Made by a program: the position numbers and the translations under genes. The notes under the pieces are model-generated. The model saw only the letters and a program-made list of their open reading frames with translations, had not been told where the DNA came from and ran no database searches. A stretch of 64,000 nucleotides of DNA from Trinickia dabaoshanensis (GTDB lineage Bacteria; Pseudomonadota; Gammaproteobacteria; Burkholderiales; Burkholderiaceae). Numbering within the stretch: the stretch's first letter is position 1; every line of letters begins with the position of its first letter. The stretch lies in contig NZ_PNYA01000005.1 of NCBI RefSeq assembly GCF_002879885.1, positions 62,001 to 126,000 of the forward strand. The letters are read 5' to 3'. Shown here in pieces: positions 26,780 through 35,528 of this stretch.

Positions 26780-26819
26780 AATTAATCTGATTCAGGATTT
26801 TCAGCCTTAATTAATCTGA
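26780..26819 (+). promoter_or_regulatory. AT-rich tandem direct repeats
   Basis: AATTAATCTGA occurs at 26780-26790 and again, identical, at 26809-26819, starts 29 bp apart. They sit in a short AT-rich patch that stands out from the GC-rich surroundings, between the divergent isochorismatase (26628) and XapX (26911) genes. Likely a regulator-binding site or promoter region; which gene it serves is unclear. Confidence 0.4.
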
Positions 26820-26910
26820 ATGCCCTTCTCCGTGATCGAAAAAGCCGATACGCTTGGCACTCGTATTAGCGTCGATTGCGCATGCCGATCTTTCGTCAAC
26901 GAGAACCATC

Positions 26911-27183
26911 ATGAAGCCGTACATTCTTTCCTTGCTGGCCGGCGTGCTTGCCGGCGTCGTGTACTACGCGATCGGCGTGCAAACGCCGGCGCCGCCGGCC
27001 GTCGCGCTGGTGGGCCTGTTGGGTATGCTGGCCGGCGAGCAGATCATTCCTCTCGCCGGACGGATGTGGGCGGGTTTGAAGCCCGGCGCCGCTTGGCGCG
27101 AGGCGAAATGCAGCAGACATATATTCGGCGCGCTGCCTAGTTCGGAAGCGCCCAATGCCTCGAGCGAGCGGCGTAGGGTTTGA
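26911..27183 (+). CDS. XapX-domain (DUF1427) small membrane protein, second copy
   Basis: A 90-residue protein. The first 55 residues (MKPYILSLLAGVLAGVVYYA, then QTPAPPAVALVGLLGMLAGEQ) match the XapX family and the 55-residue protein at 24637. It carries an additional C-terminal tail of about 35 charged residues (GAAWREAKCSRHIFGALP and onward), which the first copy lacks and which may be read-through into non-conserved sequence. The start at 26911 follows the family; an upstream ATG at 26854 adds unrelated residues. It is convergent with the HD-domain gene. Confidence 0.75.
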   Translation: MKPYILSLLAGVLAGVVYYAIGVQTPAPPAVALVGLLGMLAGEQIIPLAGRMWAGLKPGAAWREAKCSRHIFGALPSSEAPNASSERRRV

Positions 27184-27194
27184 CCTCGCTCGCC

Positions 27195-27857
27195 CTATTC
27201 TTCCCAGGGCGAGCCCAATAGCTGCCCGCAGAAGTTCAAGCGGAGATAGTTGGGATCGACTCTGTCGAGCACGTCGGCCCCGACGGTTCCGAACGCGGTA
27301 TCCGGCCGATGCGCCATGCCGCGGCCCATGGCAGCGATGAATTCGTCCGCAAACCGCGGTCCCCTCGGATATGCGGCCAACACGCCCAGGCGCTGCTTGT
27401 GCGTGTAGGTCTCTAGATGGGCGGCGGTTAAATCCGTCAGCGTGGCGGCGGCAAGCGCATTGGCCAGCGGCGAGGCACGCGATGCGATACCGGGCGTCAT
27501 ATGCAGTGCGATGGCGAGCCACGCTTCGTCTTGTTCGCGCAGGCCAACGCCATGTCGATCGAGATGAGCGCGGGCCGCGTCCGCGCCGTCCACTTCGTAG
27601 CGCGCCATCGAGCCCGCACACGCCTGGGTCAAGCCGAAGTTCGCATACATGGCGCACACGTAGAGCAGATCGGCGTCGCAGGCGTCCGCCATGCGTTGGG
27701 CGTTCAACATAGCGAAGACGAACACTCGGCACGCATGTCCGAGCAAGGCGATCGGCAGCGCGGCACGCGCGTGGGATGCGGCGGCCGTGGCCACCGGCGT
27801 GCGCGGAATGCGCACGCCTACCACTTCGTCCGCCGTCGAGAAGGACGATGTGCGCAT
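27195..27857 (-). CDS. HD-domain-related protein with degenerate metal site (cyanamide-hydratase-like)
   Basis: A 220-residue protein whose segments ALLGHACRVFVFAMLNAQR, DADLLYVCAMYANFGLT, YEVDGADAARAHLDRHGV, AIALHMTPGIA and DTAFGTVGADVLDRVDPNY follow the HD-domain family that includes cyanamide hydratase-like proteins. In that family the second motif normally reads with His-Asp before LG; here it is Ala-Asn in MYANFGLT, so two metal ligands appear lost. AGGGAG upstream supports the start at 27857. The protein may be a non-catalytic relative. It neighbours an alpha/beta hydrolase gene. Confidence 0.65.
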   Translation of the reverse strand: MRTSSFSTADEVVGVRIPRTPVATAAASHARAALPIALLGHACRVFVFAMLNAQRMADACDADLLYVCAMYANFGLTQACAGSMARYEVDGADAARAHLDRHGVGLREQDEAWLAIALHMTPGIASRASPLANALAAATLTDLTAAHLETYTHKQRLGVLAAYPRGPRFADEFIAAMGRGMAHRPDTAFGTVGADVLDRVDPNYLRLNFCGQLLGSPWEE

Positions 27858-27930
27858 GAATGTCTCCCTATTCGAGATCGGCGGGCGCGACATCTGTATT
27901 CGTTTTCGCACCCGCGTGCGAGGCCGGCGC

Positions 27931-28797
27931 TCAGGCCTTCAAGAACGAGAGCAGATCGGCATTGACCTGCTCGACATGGGTGCTGCACAGACCGTGCGGC
28001 GCACCGGCATAGACTTTCAGCGTCGCGTTCTTCACGATCTTCGCCGAGAGTTTGGCGGAATCGTCGATCGGCACGATTTGATCGTCGTCCCCGTGCAGGA
28101 TTAGCGTGGGCACGGCGATCTTTTTCAGGTCGTCAGTGTAGTCCACCTCCGAGAACTGTTTGACGCATTCGTATTGGCCTTTGATCGAGCCGGCCATCCC
28201 TTGACGCCAAAAGTCTTGAATCAACCCTTGAGACACCTTCGCATTCGGTCGATTGAAGCCGAAGAACGGTACGGCGAGATCGAGATAGAACTGCGAGCGG
28301 TTTGCCGCCACGCCCGCGCGGATGGCGTCGAACACCGGCATCTCGAGTCCGTTCGGATTGGTGGCCGATTTCACCATTTGCGGCGGCACCGCGCCGATCA
28401 GGACGGCCTTGGCGACCCGCGCTTCGCCATGACGCCCGATGTAATGCGCCACCTCGCCCCCGCCGGTCGAATGGCCGACGAGCATCGCGCCCTTGACGTC
28501 GAGCGCATCGAGCACGGTGGCGAGGTCATCGGCATAGGTGTCCATGTCGTTGCCCTGCGACGGTTGGCCGGAACGGCCGTGGCCCCGACGATCGTGAGCG
28601 ATGACGCGGTAACCCTGACTCGCGAGGAATAGCATTTGTGGGTCCCAGGCATCGGCGGACAACGGCCAGCCGTGCGAAAACACGACCGGCGTGCCGGCGC
28701 CCCAATCCTTGTAGTAGATCGGCGTGCCGTCCTTAGCCTGGGCAAAGCCGCCGCGCGCGGCCGAGAGGGGAAACGTGCTGCTGTGCTCTGTGCTCAT
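27931..28797 (-). CDS. Alpha/beta hydrolase (non-heme chloroperoxidase-like)
   Basis: A 288-residue alpha/beta-fold hydrolase. The nucleophile elbow is GHSTGGG, the oxyanion-region motif is [14 protein letters not shown], and the late residues [11 protein letters not shown] and APHGLCSTH supply the acid and catalytic His. The overall pattern ([32 protein letters not shown]) matches the cofactor-free haloperoxidase/esterase subgroup. The ATG at 28797 is chosen because GGAGA precedes it and the sequence [10 protein letters not shown] fits; an upstream ATG at 28911 is unlikely. Located 73 bp upstream of the HD-domain gene on the same strand. Confidence 0.88.
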   Translation of the reverse strand: MSTEHSSTFPLSAARGGFAQAKDGTPIYYKDWGAGTPVVFSHGWPLSADAWDPQMLFLASQGYRVIAHDRRGHGRSGQPSQGNDMDTYADDLATVLDALDVKGAMLVGHSTGGGEVAHYIGRHGEARVAKAVLIGAVPPQMVKSATNPNGLEMPVFDAIRAGVAANRSQFYLDLAVPFFGFNRPNAKVSQGLIQDFWRQGMAGSIKGQYECVKQFSEVDYTDDLKKIAVPTLILHGDDDQIVPIDDSAKLSAKIVKNATLKVYAGAPHGLCSTHVEQVNADLLSFLKA

Positions 28798-29010
28798 ACT
28801 TTCTCCGTCGATACGTCGCCGCGGATGGGCCGGGCGAGCGGCTTTCACTTGATCTTGACGATGTGCGCGCCGGCGTTGCGAAAGCCGCGAACCGGTCACG
28901 GCGCGTGCCACGACAACGGAACGCGCGCTCGCATGGTAGAGGCCGATCTACGCGGAAGTCCCATCGAAAACCTGAAGAGTTCTGAACGGAACGCAATCTT
29001 GGCCGAGCAA

Positions 29011-31881
29011 TCAACTCCGATCGGCCGGAGAGGTCCGCGTCATGCCGGCGGCCCGCAGTAGTTCCTCGAACCGCCGGAGCTCGGGTAGCCGAGTCCGTGG
29101 CCCGAAACGATCGACGAAGGCGGCCAACGGTTCCAGGATCGCCAACGCCTGCGCCGCCTCTCCCGCTCGCACGAACGATGCGCTCAGATCCAGTGCCGCC
29201 CGCAACTCGAACAGCGGAGCGCTTTGTTCGCGCGCCAACGCCATCGCATCGTGCAGGTATCGGTGCGCGCTCTCCAGCGCGGGTGCACCTGTTTGCCGCG
29301 GCAGCACGCCGTGTCCGACGGCGCGTGCCAACTCCAGCAGTCCGCGTACTCGCAGCAACTCGGCGGCGAAATTGTGGTCGCCTTGGGCGGTGCCGCGACG
29401 CCGCGCTTGATCGAGTACGGTCTGCGCCTCGTCGATGCGCCCATGTTCGATCAGCGCTTGCGCGTAGGCGCCTATTAGTGGCGCCGTCAGCCGGCCGAAT
29501 CCCTGCGATGCGAGCCGCGACAACGCGGCTTCGAGACGAAGCAGGCCGGCCTCGGCGCGCCCGCTCAGCAAGTCCAACTGGCCGGCAAGACATTCGCCGT
29601 AGTCCTGCCAACCGTCGAACCGATTGAGCGCCGTTTGCGACCGAAGCAGTGCAAGATGGCGCGACGCGGCCTCCAACTCGCCGCAAGCCAACTCGATCGG
29701 AACGGCGACGGCCGCCAATAGGTGGCATAAAGACGGCTCGAGCATATCCGCGCGCACATAGTTGATCGCACGTTCGACCAACCGCAAGGCAAGCGCCGCG
29801 TCCCCTTGCATCCACGCAATCCGCGCGAGCGTGCCGGTACCGAAGATGCGGGGGTCGACGGCGAGGCTTCTCTCTTCGGCATCGGGAATCCCGAACGCAT
29901 CGAGCGCGGCGAGCGTGCGCTCGAGCCGCTCGCGTGCCTGTGCCTGTTCGCCGAAGCAGTGCAGCGATGCGGCGAGCGTCGCGCTTGCGCAAAGCTGCTG
30001 CCATGGCGTTTCACGTCGCTCGGCGTGTGCCTCGAGACGGGTCGCGTAGCGCAGCGCCGAATGAATATCGCCGCTCATCATCGCCGCATTCCAAAGTCCC
30101 CAGAGGGCGCGCGCCGCGAAGGTCTCGTCCGCCGACGATTCGGCGCGCGCGAGTACACGCCGCCACAGGGCGCTCGCTTTCTCGGCCGATCCGCCGGTCA
30201 ATAGCAGCGATGCGGCGTAAGCGGCGCATAGGCGCATCTCGCAGAGCGCGTCGACCGCCGTGTCAGGTAACGTATCGAGCGTGGCGAGGGCCCGCTCGGC
30301 CCGCACGCGGCATTCATAGACGAGCGACGCGTCGAGCAGCGTGCCGACGAGCGAGCCGGCCAACGCAACGCCCAGCGCGGGATCGCCCTCGTCGGAAAAC
30401 GCCCAATCCCATGCGCTGCGCGCATCGTCCAACGTTTGATGCGCGAGCGGCGGCGCGGGCGTGCGGCGCGGCGCAAGCGCCGAATGATCCTCGATATGGC
30501 GTTGCAGATAGCGCATGTGATTGCGCGCGACGCGTTTGACTTCGCCCTCGTTGCGCAACTTTTCCATCGCATAGGCGCGCGTGGACTCGGTCAGCCGATA
30601 TAGCGCGATGGCGCCGCGAAATTGCACCGTCAGCAACGATTTCGCCGCTAATTCCTCCAGCGACGCAATCGTCGTGGCGACCGGGATATTCGGCTCGGCC
30701 GCCACCGCACAGACCGCCTCGAAGGTAAAGCTGCCCGCGAAGAACGCTAGGCAGCGGAACAACGTGCGCGAGTCGGCATCGAGAAGCGCATAGCTCCAAT
30801 CGAACGTCGCGCGCAAGGTTTGATGCCGCGGCAGCGCGGATCGCATGCCGCCGCTGAGCAGATCGAGGCGATCGTCGAGGCGGGCCGCTACACCGTCCAC
30901 GCCCAGCGCCGCCACCCGCGCCGCGGCAAGTTCGATCGCGAGCGGAAGTCCCTCCAGCCGGCGGCAAATGTCGGCGACGAGCCGAATGCTCGTCTCATCG
31001 CAGGCGCAACCGGGTGCGATGGCGCGTGCGCGTCGTAGAAACAATTCGACCGCACCGTGTTGCGGCAAGGTTTGCACCGCGGCGTCAGCCGGAGGTATCG
31101 AAAGCGGATCGACGCGGAAAACGGTTTCGGCCCGAATCGACAACGGCTCGCGGCTCGTCACGAGAATGCGCAGGTCGGCGGCATTCGCCATGAGCGTCTC
31201 CACGATCTCGGCCACGGCATCGATCACATGCTCCGCGTTATCGAGCACCAACAGGGTGCGCTCGGCACTCAAAGCCGCGGTAAGCGTACCCACGTCGCGC
31301 GTCGTCCGCGGCAAATCCGCCTGCAATGCAAGTGCAAGCGTGGCGAGAACGGCCTCGCTCGAATCCGCCAATGCCAATTCGACAAAATGGACGGCGCCGG
31401 CACGTTCCTCGCTCAACGCGTGGGCGACACGCACGGCTAGCGCCGTCTTGCCGATTCCGCCGGCGCCGACGAGCGTCACGACCGCCGCACGGCTCAGTTG
31501 GTCGACGATGCTCGCGAGTTCCCGCTCGCGACCGACCAGTGGCGTGTCGGCGGGCAGACGCCGCGCGGCGGCCGGCGCGTTTGCAACACGCGACGCACAT
31601 GGCACGAGCATGTAGCCGCGCCCGTTGACGGTCTTGATGAGTTCGCGGTCCGCATCGAGGACCTTGCGCAACGCGGCGATATGGACCTGCAAGCGGTTTT
31701 CCTCGACGATCTGACCGGGCCAGACCGTTTCGATGATGTCGTCCTTCGACACGATCGAGCCTTTGGCGCGAAAGAGGACTTCCAAAATGTCGAAGGCGCG
31801 CGCGCTCACACGCAACGCCGTGCCGTTTCGTCGAATTTCCCGATGCTCGAAGTTCACGAGCAGGGTGCCGATCTCGACCAT
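29011..31881 (-). CDS. Winged-helix transcriptional regulator with STAND-type NTPase and TPR-like repeats
   Basis: A 956-residue cytoplasmic regulator. Residues about 1-95 are an OmpR-type winged helix (VSARAFDILEVLFRAKGSIV to LIKTVNGRGYMLV). Next comes a P-loop NTPase of the NB-ARC/AAA type with Walker A VGAGGIGKTALA and Walker B TLLVLDNAEHV, then motif GLPLAIELAAARVAAL. The C-terminal half is an all-helical region with TPR-like alternation. AGGAGA 6 bases upstream supports the start at 31881. Such multidomain proteins act as signal-gated switches. The target genes are not evident; the divergent neighbour is an AraC-family gene. Confidence 0.88.
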   Translation of the reverse strand: MVEIGTLLVNFEHREIRRNGTALRVSARAFDILEVLFRAKGSIVSKDDIIETVWPGQIVEENRLQVHIAALRKVLDADRELIKTVNGRGYMLVPCASRVANAPAAARRLPADTPLVGRERELASIVDQLSRAAVVTLVGAGGIGKTALAVRVAHALSEERAGAVHFVELALADSSEAVLATLALALQADLPRTTRDVGTLTAALSAERTLLVLDNAEHVIDAVAEIVETLMANAADLRILVTSREPLSIRAETVFRVDPLSIPPADAAVQTLPQHGAVELFLRRARAIAPGCACDETSIRLVADICRRLEGLPLAIELAAARVAALGVDGVAARLDDRLDLLSGGMRSALPRHQTLRATFDWSYALLDADSRTLFRCLAFFAGSFTFEAVCAVAAEPNIPVATTIASLEELAAKSLLTVQFRGAIALYRLTESTRAYAMEKLRNEGEVKRVARNHMRYLQRHIEDHSALAPRRTPAPPLAHQTLDDARSAWDWAFSDEGDPALGVALAGSLVGTLLDASLVYECRVRAERALATLDTLPDTAVDALCEMRLCAAYAASLLLTGGSAEKASALWRRVLARAESSADETFAARALWGLWNAAMMSGDIHSALRYATRLEAHAERRETPWQQLCASATLAASLHCFGEQAQARERLERTLAALDAFGIPDAEERSLAVDPRIFGTGTLARIAWMQGDAALALRLVERAINYVRADMLEPSLCHLLAAVAVPIELACGELEAASRHLALLRSQTALNRFDGWQDYGECLAGQLDLLSGRAEAGLLRLEAALSRLASQGFGRLTAPLIGAYAQALIEHGRIDEAQTVLDQARRRGTAQGDHNFAAELLRVRGLLELARAVGHGVLPRQTGAPALESAHRYLHDAMALAREQSAPLFELRAALDLSASFVRAGEAAQALAILEPLAAFVDRFGPRTRLPELRRFEELLRAAGMTRTSPADRS

Positions 31882-32143
31882 GGCCGTCTCCTGGGACTGT
31901 GGGCAGTGGGTTGCAGCCGCGCTACGAACGAGACTCGCCGCCAGCGAAGGATTGAGTTCGCCAAGTGTAAGCGGCGCGTAACCCGGTGTATTGGACGAAA
32001 ATGCTCGCGGTGCGCAAACATGGGATATCGCGCGGACACTCGATGCCGATACGGCAAGCCGACCGCCTCTACATGCGGTGGTTGTGGCTTTCATCGATCG
32101 AAGGTATAACCGATTGAACGTTAATCTCACGGTCCTCAATTGC

Positions 32144-33052
32144 ATGCAATCCGCCGATACCGCCAATCGATTGCCGGCGTGCCGCGACGATCTCGGTTGC
32201 GCGTTCAGCAAGCTACGCAAGAACGTGGAAATAGCCCACACGGAATTCACGTTCTATCGCAAGTGCATGGACGAGGAGCAACTCGATCGGGTGGAGATGC
32301 CGGGATGCGAGCGCGGATTTTTGATCGGCGTTTCGCTCAATGGCGGGCATCGACGAAGAATTTTTCGCGGGCCCCACGTCGAAGATCGGTACTTCGAGAC
32401 GCACTCGATTTATGTTCGCGACTTCTCGGAAAGCTATCGAGCGGATCTGTACGGTCGCTTCGACTTTATCCTGGCCGAAATGCCGCGCGCATTTCTCGAT
32501 CGCTTGGCCGATGAGCACGACCTTCCGCGCATCGCCGGTCTAACGGGCGAGTCGAATCGACGAGATCCCGTGCTTGGGCATTTGGCGGCAGCCTTGGCCG
32601 CGAACGCCGAGGGGCCCGGCAAGCTCGACGCGCTGTTCGTCGAACAGATGGGCCTGACGATCGGTATCCACCTCGCGCGGCAATACGGCAACGCGCCTCA
32701 TCGCGAGGCCGGCATCAAAGGCGCGCTGACCGCGGCTCAGGAGGCTCGAGCGAAGGAGATGCTTCTGTCGCGGCCGCGCGAGGGTCTAACGCTTGCGGAT
32801 GTCGCGCGCGAATGTAACGTGTCGCGTGCTCATTTCATCCGAGCGTTTGCCCGCACCACCGGCCGTACTCCTCATCAATGGCTGCTCGAACAGCGCGTGC
32901 ATCGGGCGCGCGAGCTCATCGAGCGTAGTGCGCTCGCTTTGTCCAATATTGCCGTCATGTGCGGGTTCGCCGATCAAAGCCATATGAACCGGGTCTTTCA
33001 GAAAACGCTGGGGACGACGCCAGGCGCCTGGCGCCGCCCCGCGAGGCGCTAA
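32144..33052 (+). CDS. AraC-family transcriptional regulator
   Basis: About 302 residues. The C-terminal 100 residues carry both AraC HTH motifs (LTLADVARECNVSRAHFIRAF and LSNIAVMCGFADQSHMNRVF) and the ending KTLGTTPGAWRR. The N-terminal region (ERGFLIGVSLNGGHRRRIF, THSIYVRDFSESYRADLYG) resembles a cupin-like sensor seen in many Burkholderia regulators. The start is chosen at ATG 32144; the frame is open back to 31991. It is divergent from the large NTPase regulator. Its stop overlaps the convergent VOC gene by a few bases. Confidence 0.86.
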   Translation: MQSADTANRLPACRDDLGCAFSKLRKNVEIAHTEFTFYRKCMDEEQLDRVEMPGCERGFLIGVSLNGGHRRRIFRGPHVEDRYFETHSIYVRDFSESYRADLYGRFDFILAEMPRAFLDRLADEHDLPRIAGLTGESNRRDPVLGHLAAALAANAEGPGKLDALFVEQMGLTIGIHLARQYGNAPHREAGIKGALTAAQEARAKEMLLSRPREGLTLADVARECNVSRAHFIRAFARTTGRTPHQWLLEQRVHRARELIERSALALSNIAVMCGFADQSHMNRVFQKTLGTTPGAWRRPARR

Positions 33053-33429
33053 CGCTCGGCGTTCGAACAATAGGCCTCCAGCCGATATCCGTCCGGATCG
33101 ATGACAAACGAGGCGTAATAATCGGGCCCGTAGTCCGCTCTCGGTCCCGGCGCGCCATTGTCTTTGCCACCCGTAGCCAATGCCTTGGCATGAAAAGCAT
33201 CCACCGCGGAGCGTGTCGGCGCGGCAAAGCAAAAATGCAGGCCCGACCGCATGTCGGGGGCGACCGGGTGGTCGGAGGCGGAAATCCAAAGTTGAACGGA
33301 CTGCGCACCATAGCCTAATGAACCCTCTCCCGCGTGTAGGCAGCGATAGCCTAGCGCTTCGAGGACACTGTCGTAAAACGCCTTCGTCTTTGCGATATCG
33401 CGCACGCCGATCGATACATGGTCGAGCAT
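33049..33429 (-). CDS. VOC-family (glyoxalase-fold) protein
   Basis: A 126-residue single-domain VOC protein: MLDHVSIGVRDIAKTKAFYD at the start, HFCFAAPTRSAVDAFHAKAL in the middle, and FVIDPDGYRLEAYC at the end. His4, the central His and Glu near the C-terminus are the usual metal ligands of this fold. CAGGAG lies 6 bases before the ATG at 33429. Substrate is unknown. It is convergent with the AraC gene at 32144. Confidence 0.87.
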   Translation of the reverse strand: MLDHVSIGVRDIAKTKAFYDSVLEALGYRCLHAGEGSLGYGAQSVQLWISASDHPVAPDMRSGLHFCFAAPTRSAVDAFHAKALATGGKDNGAPGPRADYGPDYYASFVIDPDGYRLEAYCSNAER

Positions 33430-33582
33430 CTTTGTCTCCTGCTTCGTTGTTGAGCCGGCCATCATTGTCCGGTCGAAGCGGATAAAGAGACTTTGCAAAA
33501 ATTGCGATCTTCGTGCGTGTTTTCTCTTCCAGTGGGGTTTGTTGGCTGTGCAATTCGATTCGTCAAAAATCGCGAGCGAAGC

Positions 33583-34149
33583 CTAAATCCGGGCGCGCGG
33601 CGCCAACCGTCGCAACAGCGGCGCGTGGTCCGGATATTGCGCCGCAAGCGCGTCCACATCCGCCAGTTCGAAATCGCGGAATTCGAAACCCGGCGCGACC
33701 GTACAACCCGCCAACGCGAAACCGGCAGCGGTTGCCTGATCGGGAAGCTGCGCGCATTGCGCCGCGAACCAGCACCCAGCCGGCACGATCACCTGGAAGG
33801 CGGCACCGTCGTCGGTGAGCGCATTGCCGAGCCGATGCGTGCGCAGACGTCCGTCGCGGTCGATCACATGCACATCGATGGGATCGCCTGCATAGAAATG
33901 CCAGATTTCGTCGGAGCGGATTCGATGCCATGCCGAATAAGCGCCATCGCAGAGCATGTAGTAAATGCATGTCGACGCCGCAAGCGACGCGTCGGCGTCG
34001 GCACCCGCGCCCTCAGATGCACCGGTCCCAGGCACTCGGGAAACGCGCTGCGCATCGCGATGCGTCTCGCGATAATGTCCGCCCTCGGGATGCGGCACCA
34101 ACTGAAAGCGGTCGATCAAGCGTTGCTTATCGTGCTGATCGGCATTCAT
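33583..34149 (-). CDS. Cupin-superfamily protein (DUF985)
   Basis: A 188-residue protein with DUF985 hallmarks: IDRFQLVPHPEGGHYRETHR, STCIYYMLCDGAYSAWHRI, SDEIWHFYAGDPIDVHVI, VPAGCWFAAQC and VAPGFEFRDFELAD. These fit a single cupin barrel, probably dimeric, with several His residues available for a metal. No enzyme activity is established for the family as far as I know. It follows the VOC gene at 34189 by 39 bp on the same strand, suggesting a small operon. Confidence 0.85.
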   Translation of the reverse strand: MNADQHDKQRLIDRFQLVPHPEGGHYRETHRDAQRVSRVPGTGASEGAGADADASLAASTCIYYMLCDGAYSAWHRIRSDEIWHFYAGDPIDVHVIDRDGRLRTHRLGNALTDDGAAFQVIVPAGCWFAAQCAQLPDQATAAGFALAGCTVAPGFEFRDFELADVDALAAQYPDHAPLLRRLAPRARI

Positions 34150-34188
34150 CGTTATCGCTCCTCTTAGCCAGGCAAAACGAGTCCGTCG

Positions 34189-34605
34189 TCAAGACGGATT
34201 CGCGGGCACCTGAGACATATCGACGAACATCACTTCCCAGATATGCCCATCGGGATCTTCGAAGCTGCGGCCGTACATGAAACCGAGATCCTGCTTCGCG
34301 TTGACATCCGCCTTGCCGCCGTTCGCCCCGGCGGTATCGGTCATACGATCCACGCTTTCACGGTCGTCCGCGCTGAGTGCCAGCATCACCTCGCTTTCGC
34401 GCCGCGAATCGACGATCGGTTTGCTCGTGAAATGCGCCCATTTGGCGTGTGTCATCAGCATGACGAAGATCGTATCGGAGAAGACCATACAGGAACTCGT
34501 CTCGTCGCTGAACTGTGGATTCTTGCCCGCCCCGATCGCGGTGTAGAACGCGGTAGCCTTGGCAACATCACTAACCGGCAAGTTGATGAATATCTGTCTT
34601 GGCAT
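34189..34605 (-). CDS. VOC-family (glyoxalase/bleomycin-resistance-like) protein
   Basis: A 138-residue VOC protein beginning MPRQIFINLPVSDVAKATAF and ending FEDPDGHIWEVMFVDMSQ, with SCMVFSDTIFVMLMTHAKW in between, typical of the PhnB/YaeR-like group. The start at 34605 gives the family N-terminus and has GGAGA upstream; the longer frame to 34755 is unrelated sequence. The 194-bp gap 34606-34799 before cobM shows no gene. Confidence 0.87.
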   Translation of the reverse strand: MPRQIFINLPVSDVAKATAFYTAIGAGKNPQFSDETSSCMVFSDTIFVMLMTHAKWAHFTSKPIVDSRRESEVMLALSADDRESVDRMTDTAGANGGKADVNAKQDLGFMYGRSFEDPDGHIWEVMFVDMSQVPANPS

Positions 34606-34799
34606 GGTCCTGTCTCCGGGTTGAATTCGTTGTGCTTCGATCTTTTGGCCGCGGCGCGAGGCTCGTTTCGCCCGCGCCCGGTATAGTACGCCGACTACCC
34701 GAAACCACTGATGAAAGTCCGCACATGGACGTGAAACCGATCGAGCGCGCCGCAAACCTGCAGCCTGCAGGCGAAGCGTTCGGCCCGAACGAATAACGA

Positions 34800-35528
34800 T
34801 TAAGGATTCGGTGCGTACAACGTCGATTCCGCGAACTGTTCGGCGGCGAGTACATGCCCGACCAGGATCAACGCGGTGCGCTCGATATCGGTTTGCGCGA
34901 CCTTCTCGACGATATCCGCGAGCGTACCCACCACCCGCTCTTCATCGGGCCAGCTCGCCCGGTAGACGACCGCGATCGGACAATCGTCGCGATAGTGCGG
35001 CCGCAACTCATCGACGATACGGGCCAGATGCCGGACGCCAAGATGGATCGCCATCGTTGCGCCGTGACGCGCCAGGTCGCCGAACTGTTCGCCGGCGGGC
35101 ATCGAGGTTTTGGTCGCGTAACGCGTGAGGATGACCGTCTGCGAAACGCCCGGCAGCGTGAGTTCGCAACCCAGCGTTGCCGCGCAAGCGGCCGTTGCGG
35201 TCACGCCCGGTACGATCTCGTAAGGGATGCCCAGGCCTCGGATGCGGCGAATCTGCTCGCCGATCGCGCCGTACAACGACGGGTCGCCCGAATGGACGCG
35301 CGCCACGTCTTGCCCCTTCGCATGCGCGTGCGCAAGCAATGCAACGATCGCGTCGAGGTCGAGATCGGCGGTGTTCACCACCAACTCGGCCGAGTTGCCG
35401 GCCAATACCTCCGGCGGGACCAACGAGCCCGCGTAGAGAATCACCGGACACGCGCGAATCAAGCGCTGCCCTTTCACCGTGACGAGCTCGGGATCGCCCG
35501 GACCAGCACCAATAAAATAGACCGTCAT
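34800..35528 (-). CDS. cobM: Precorrin-4 C11-methyltransferase
   Basis: A 242-residue SAM-dependent methyltransferase of the tetrapyrrole methylase family. The N-terminal motif VYFIGAGPGDPELVTVKG and AKGQDVARVHSGDPSLYGAI, EIVPGVTATAACAA are typical, and the pattern matches CobM/CbiF, which methylates C11 of precorrin-4. The start at 35528 overlaps the cobK stop by 4 bases (ATGA); an upstream ATG at 35543 lies inside cobK. It is last in the operon cobL-cbiD-cobK-cobM. Confidence 0.9.
   Translation of the reverse strand: MTVYFIGAGPGDPELVTVKGQRLIRACPVILYAGSLVPPEVLAGNSAELVVNTADLDLDAIVALLAHAHAKGQDVARVHSGDPSLYGAIGEQIRRIRGLGIPYEIVPGVTATAACAATLGCELTLPGVSQTVILTRYATKTSMPAGEQFGDLARHGATMAIHLGVRHLARIVDELRPHYRDDCPIAVVYRASWPDEERVVGTLADIVEKVAQTDIERTALILVGHVLAAEQFAESTLYAPNP

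Noticed and set aside
34706-34738. Hammerhead-ribozyme-like core: CTGATGA followed by a GTCC/GGAC mini-stem and GAAA
   Set aside because: No pairing partners for stems I or III and no suitable cleavage triplet were found on either side, so the core match is probably chance.
34725-34796. Short plus-strand ORF of 23 residues beginning MDVKPIERAANLQ
   Set aside because: Too short, no ribosome binding site, no similarity recognised, and located antisense downstream of cobM.
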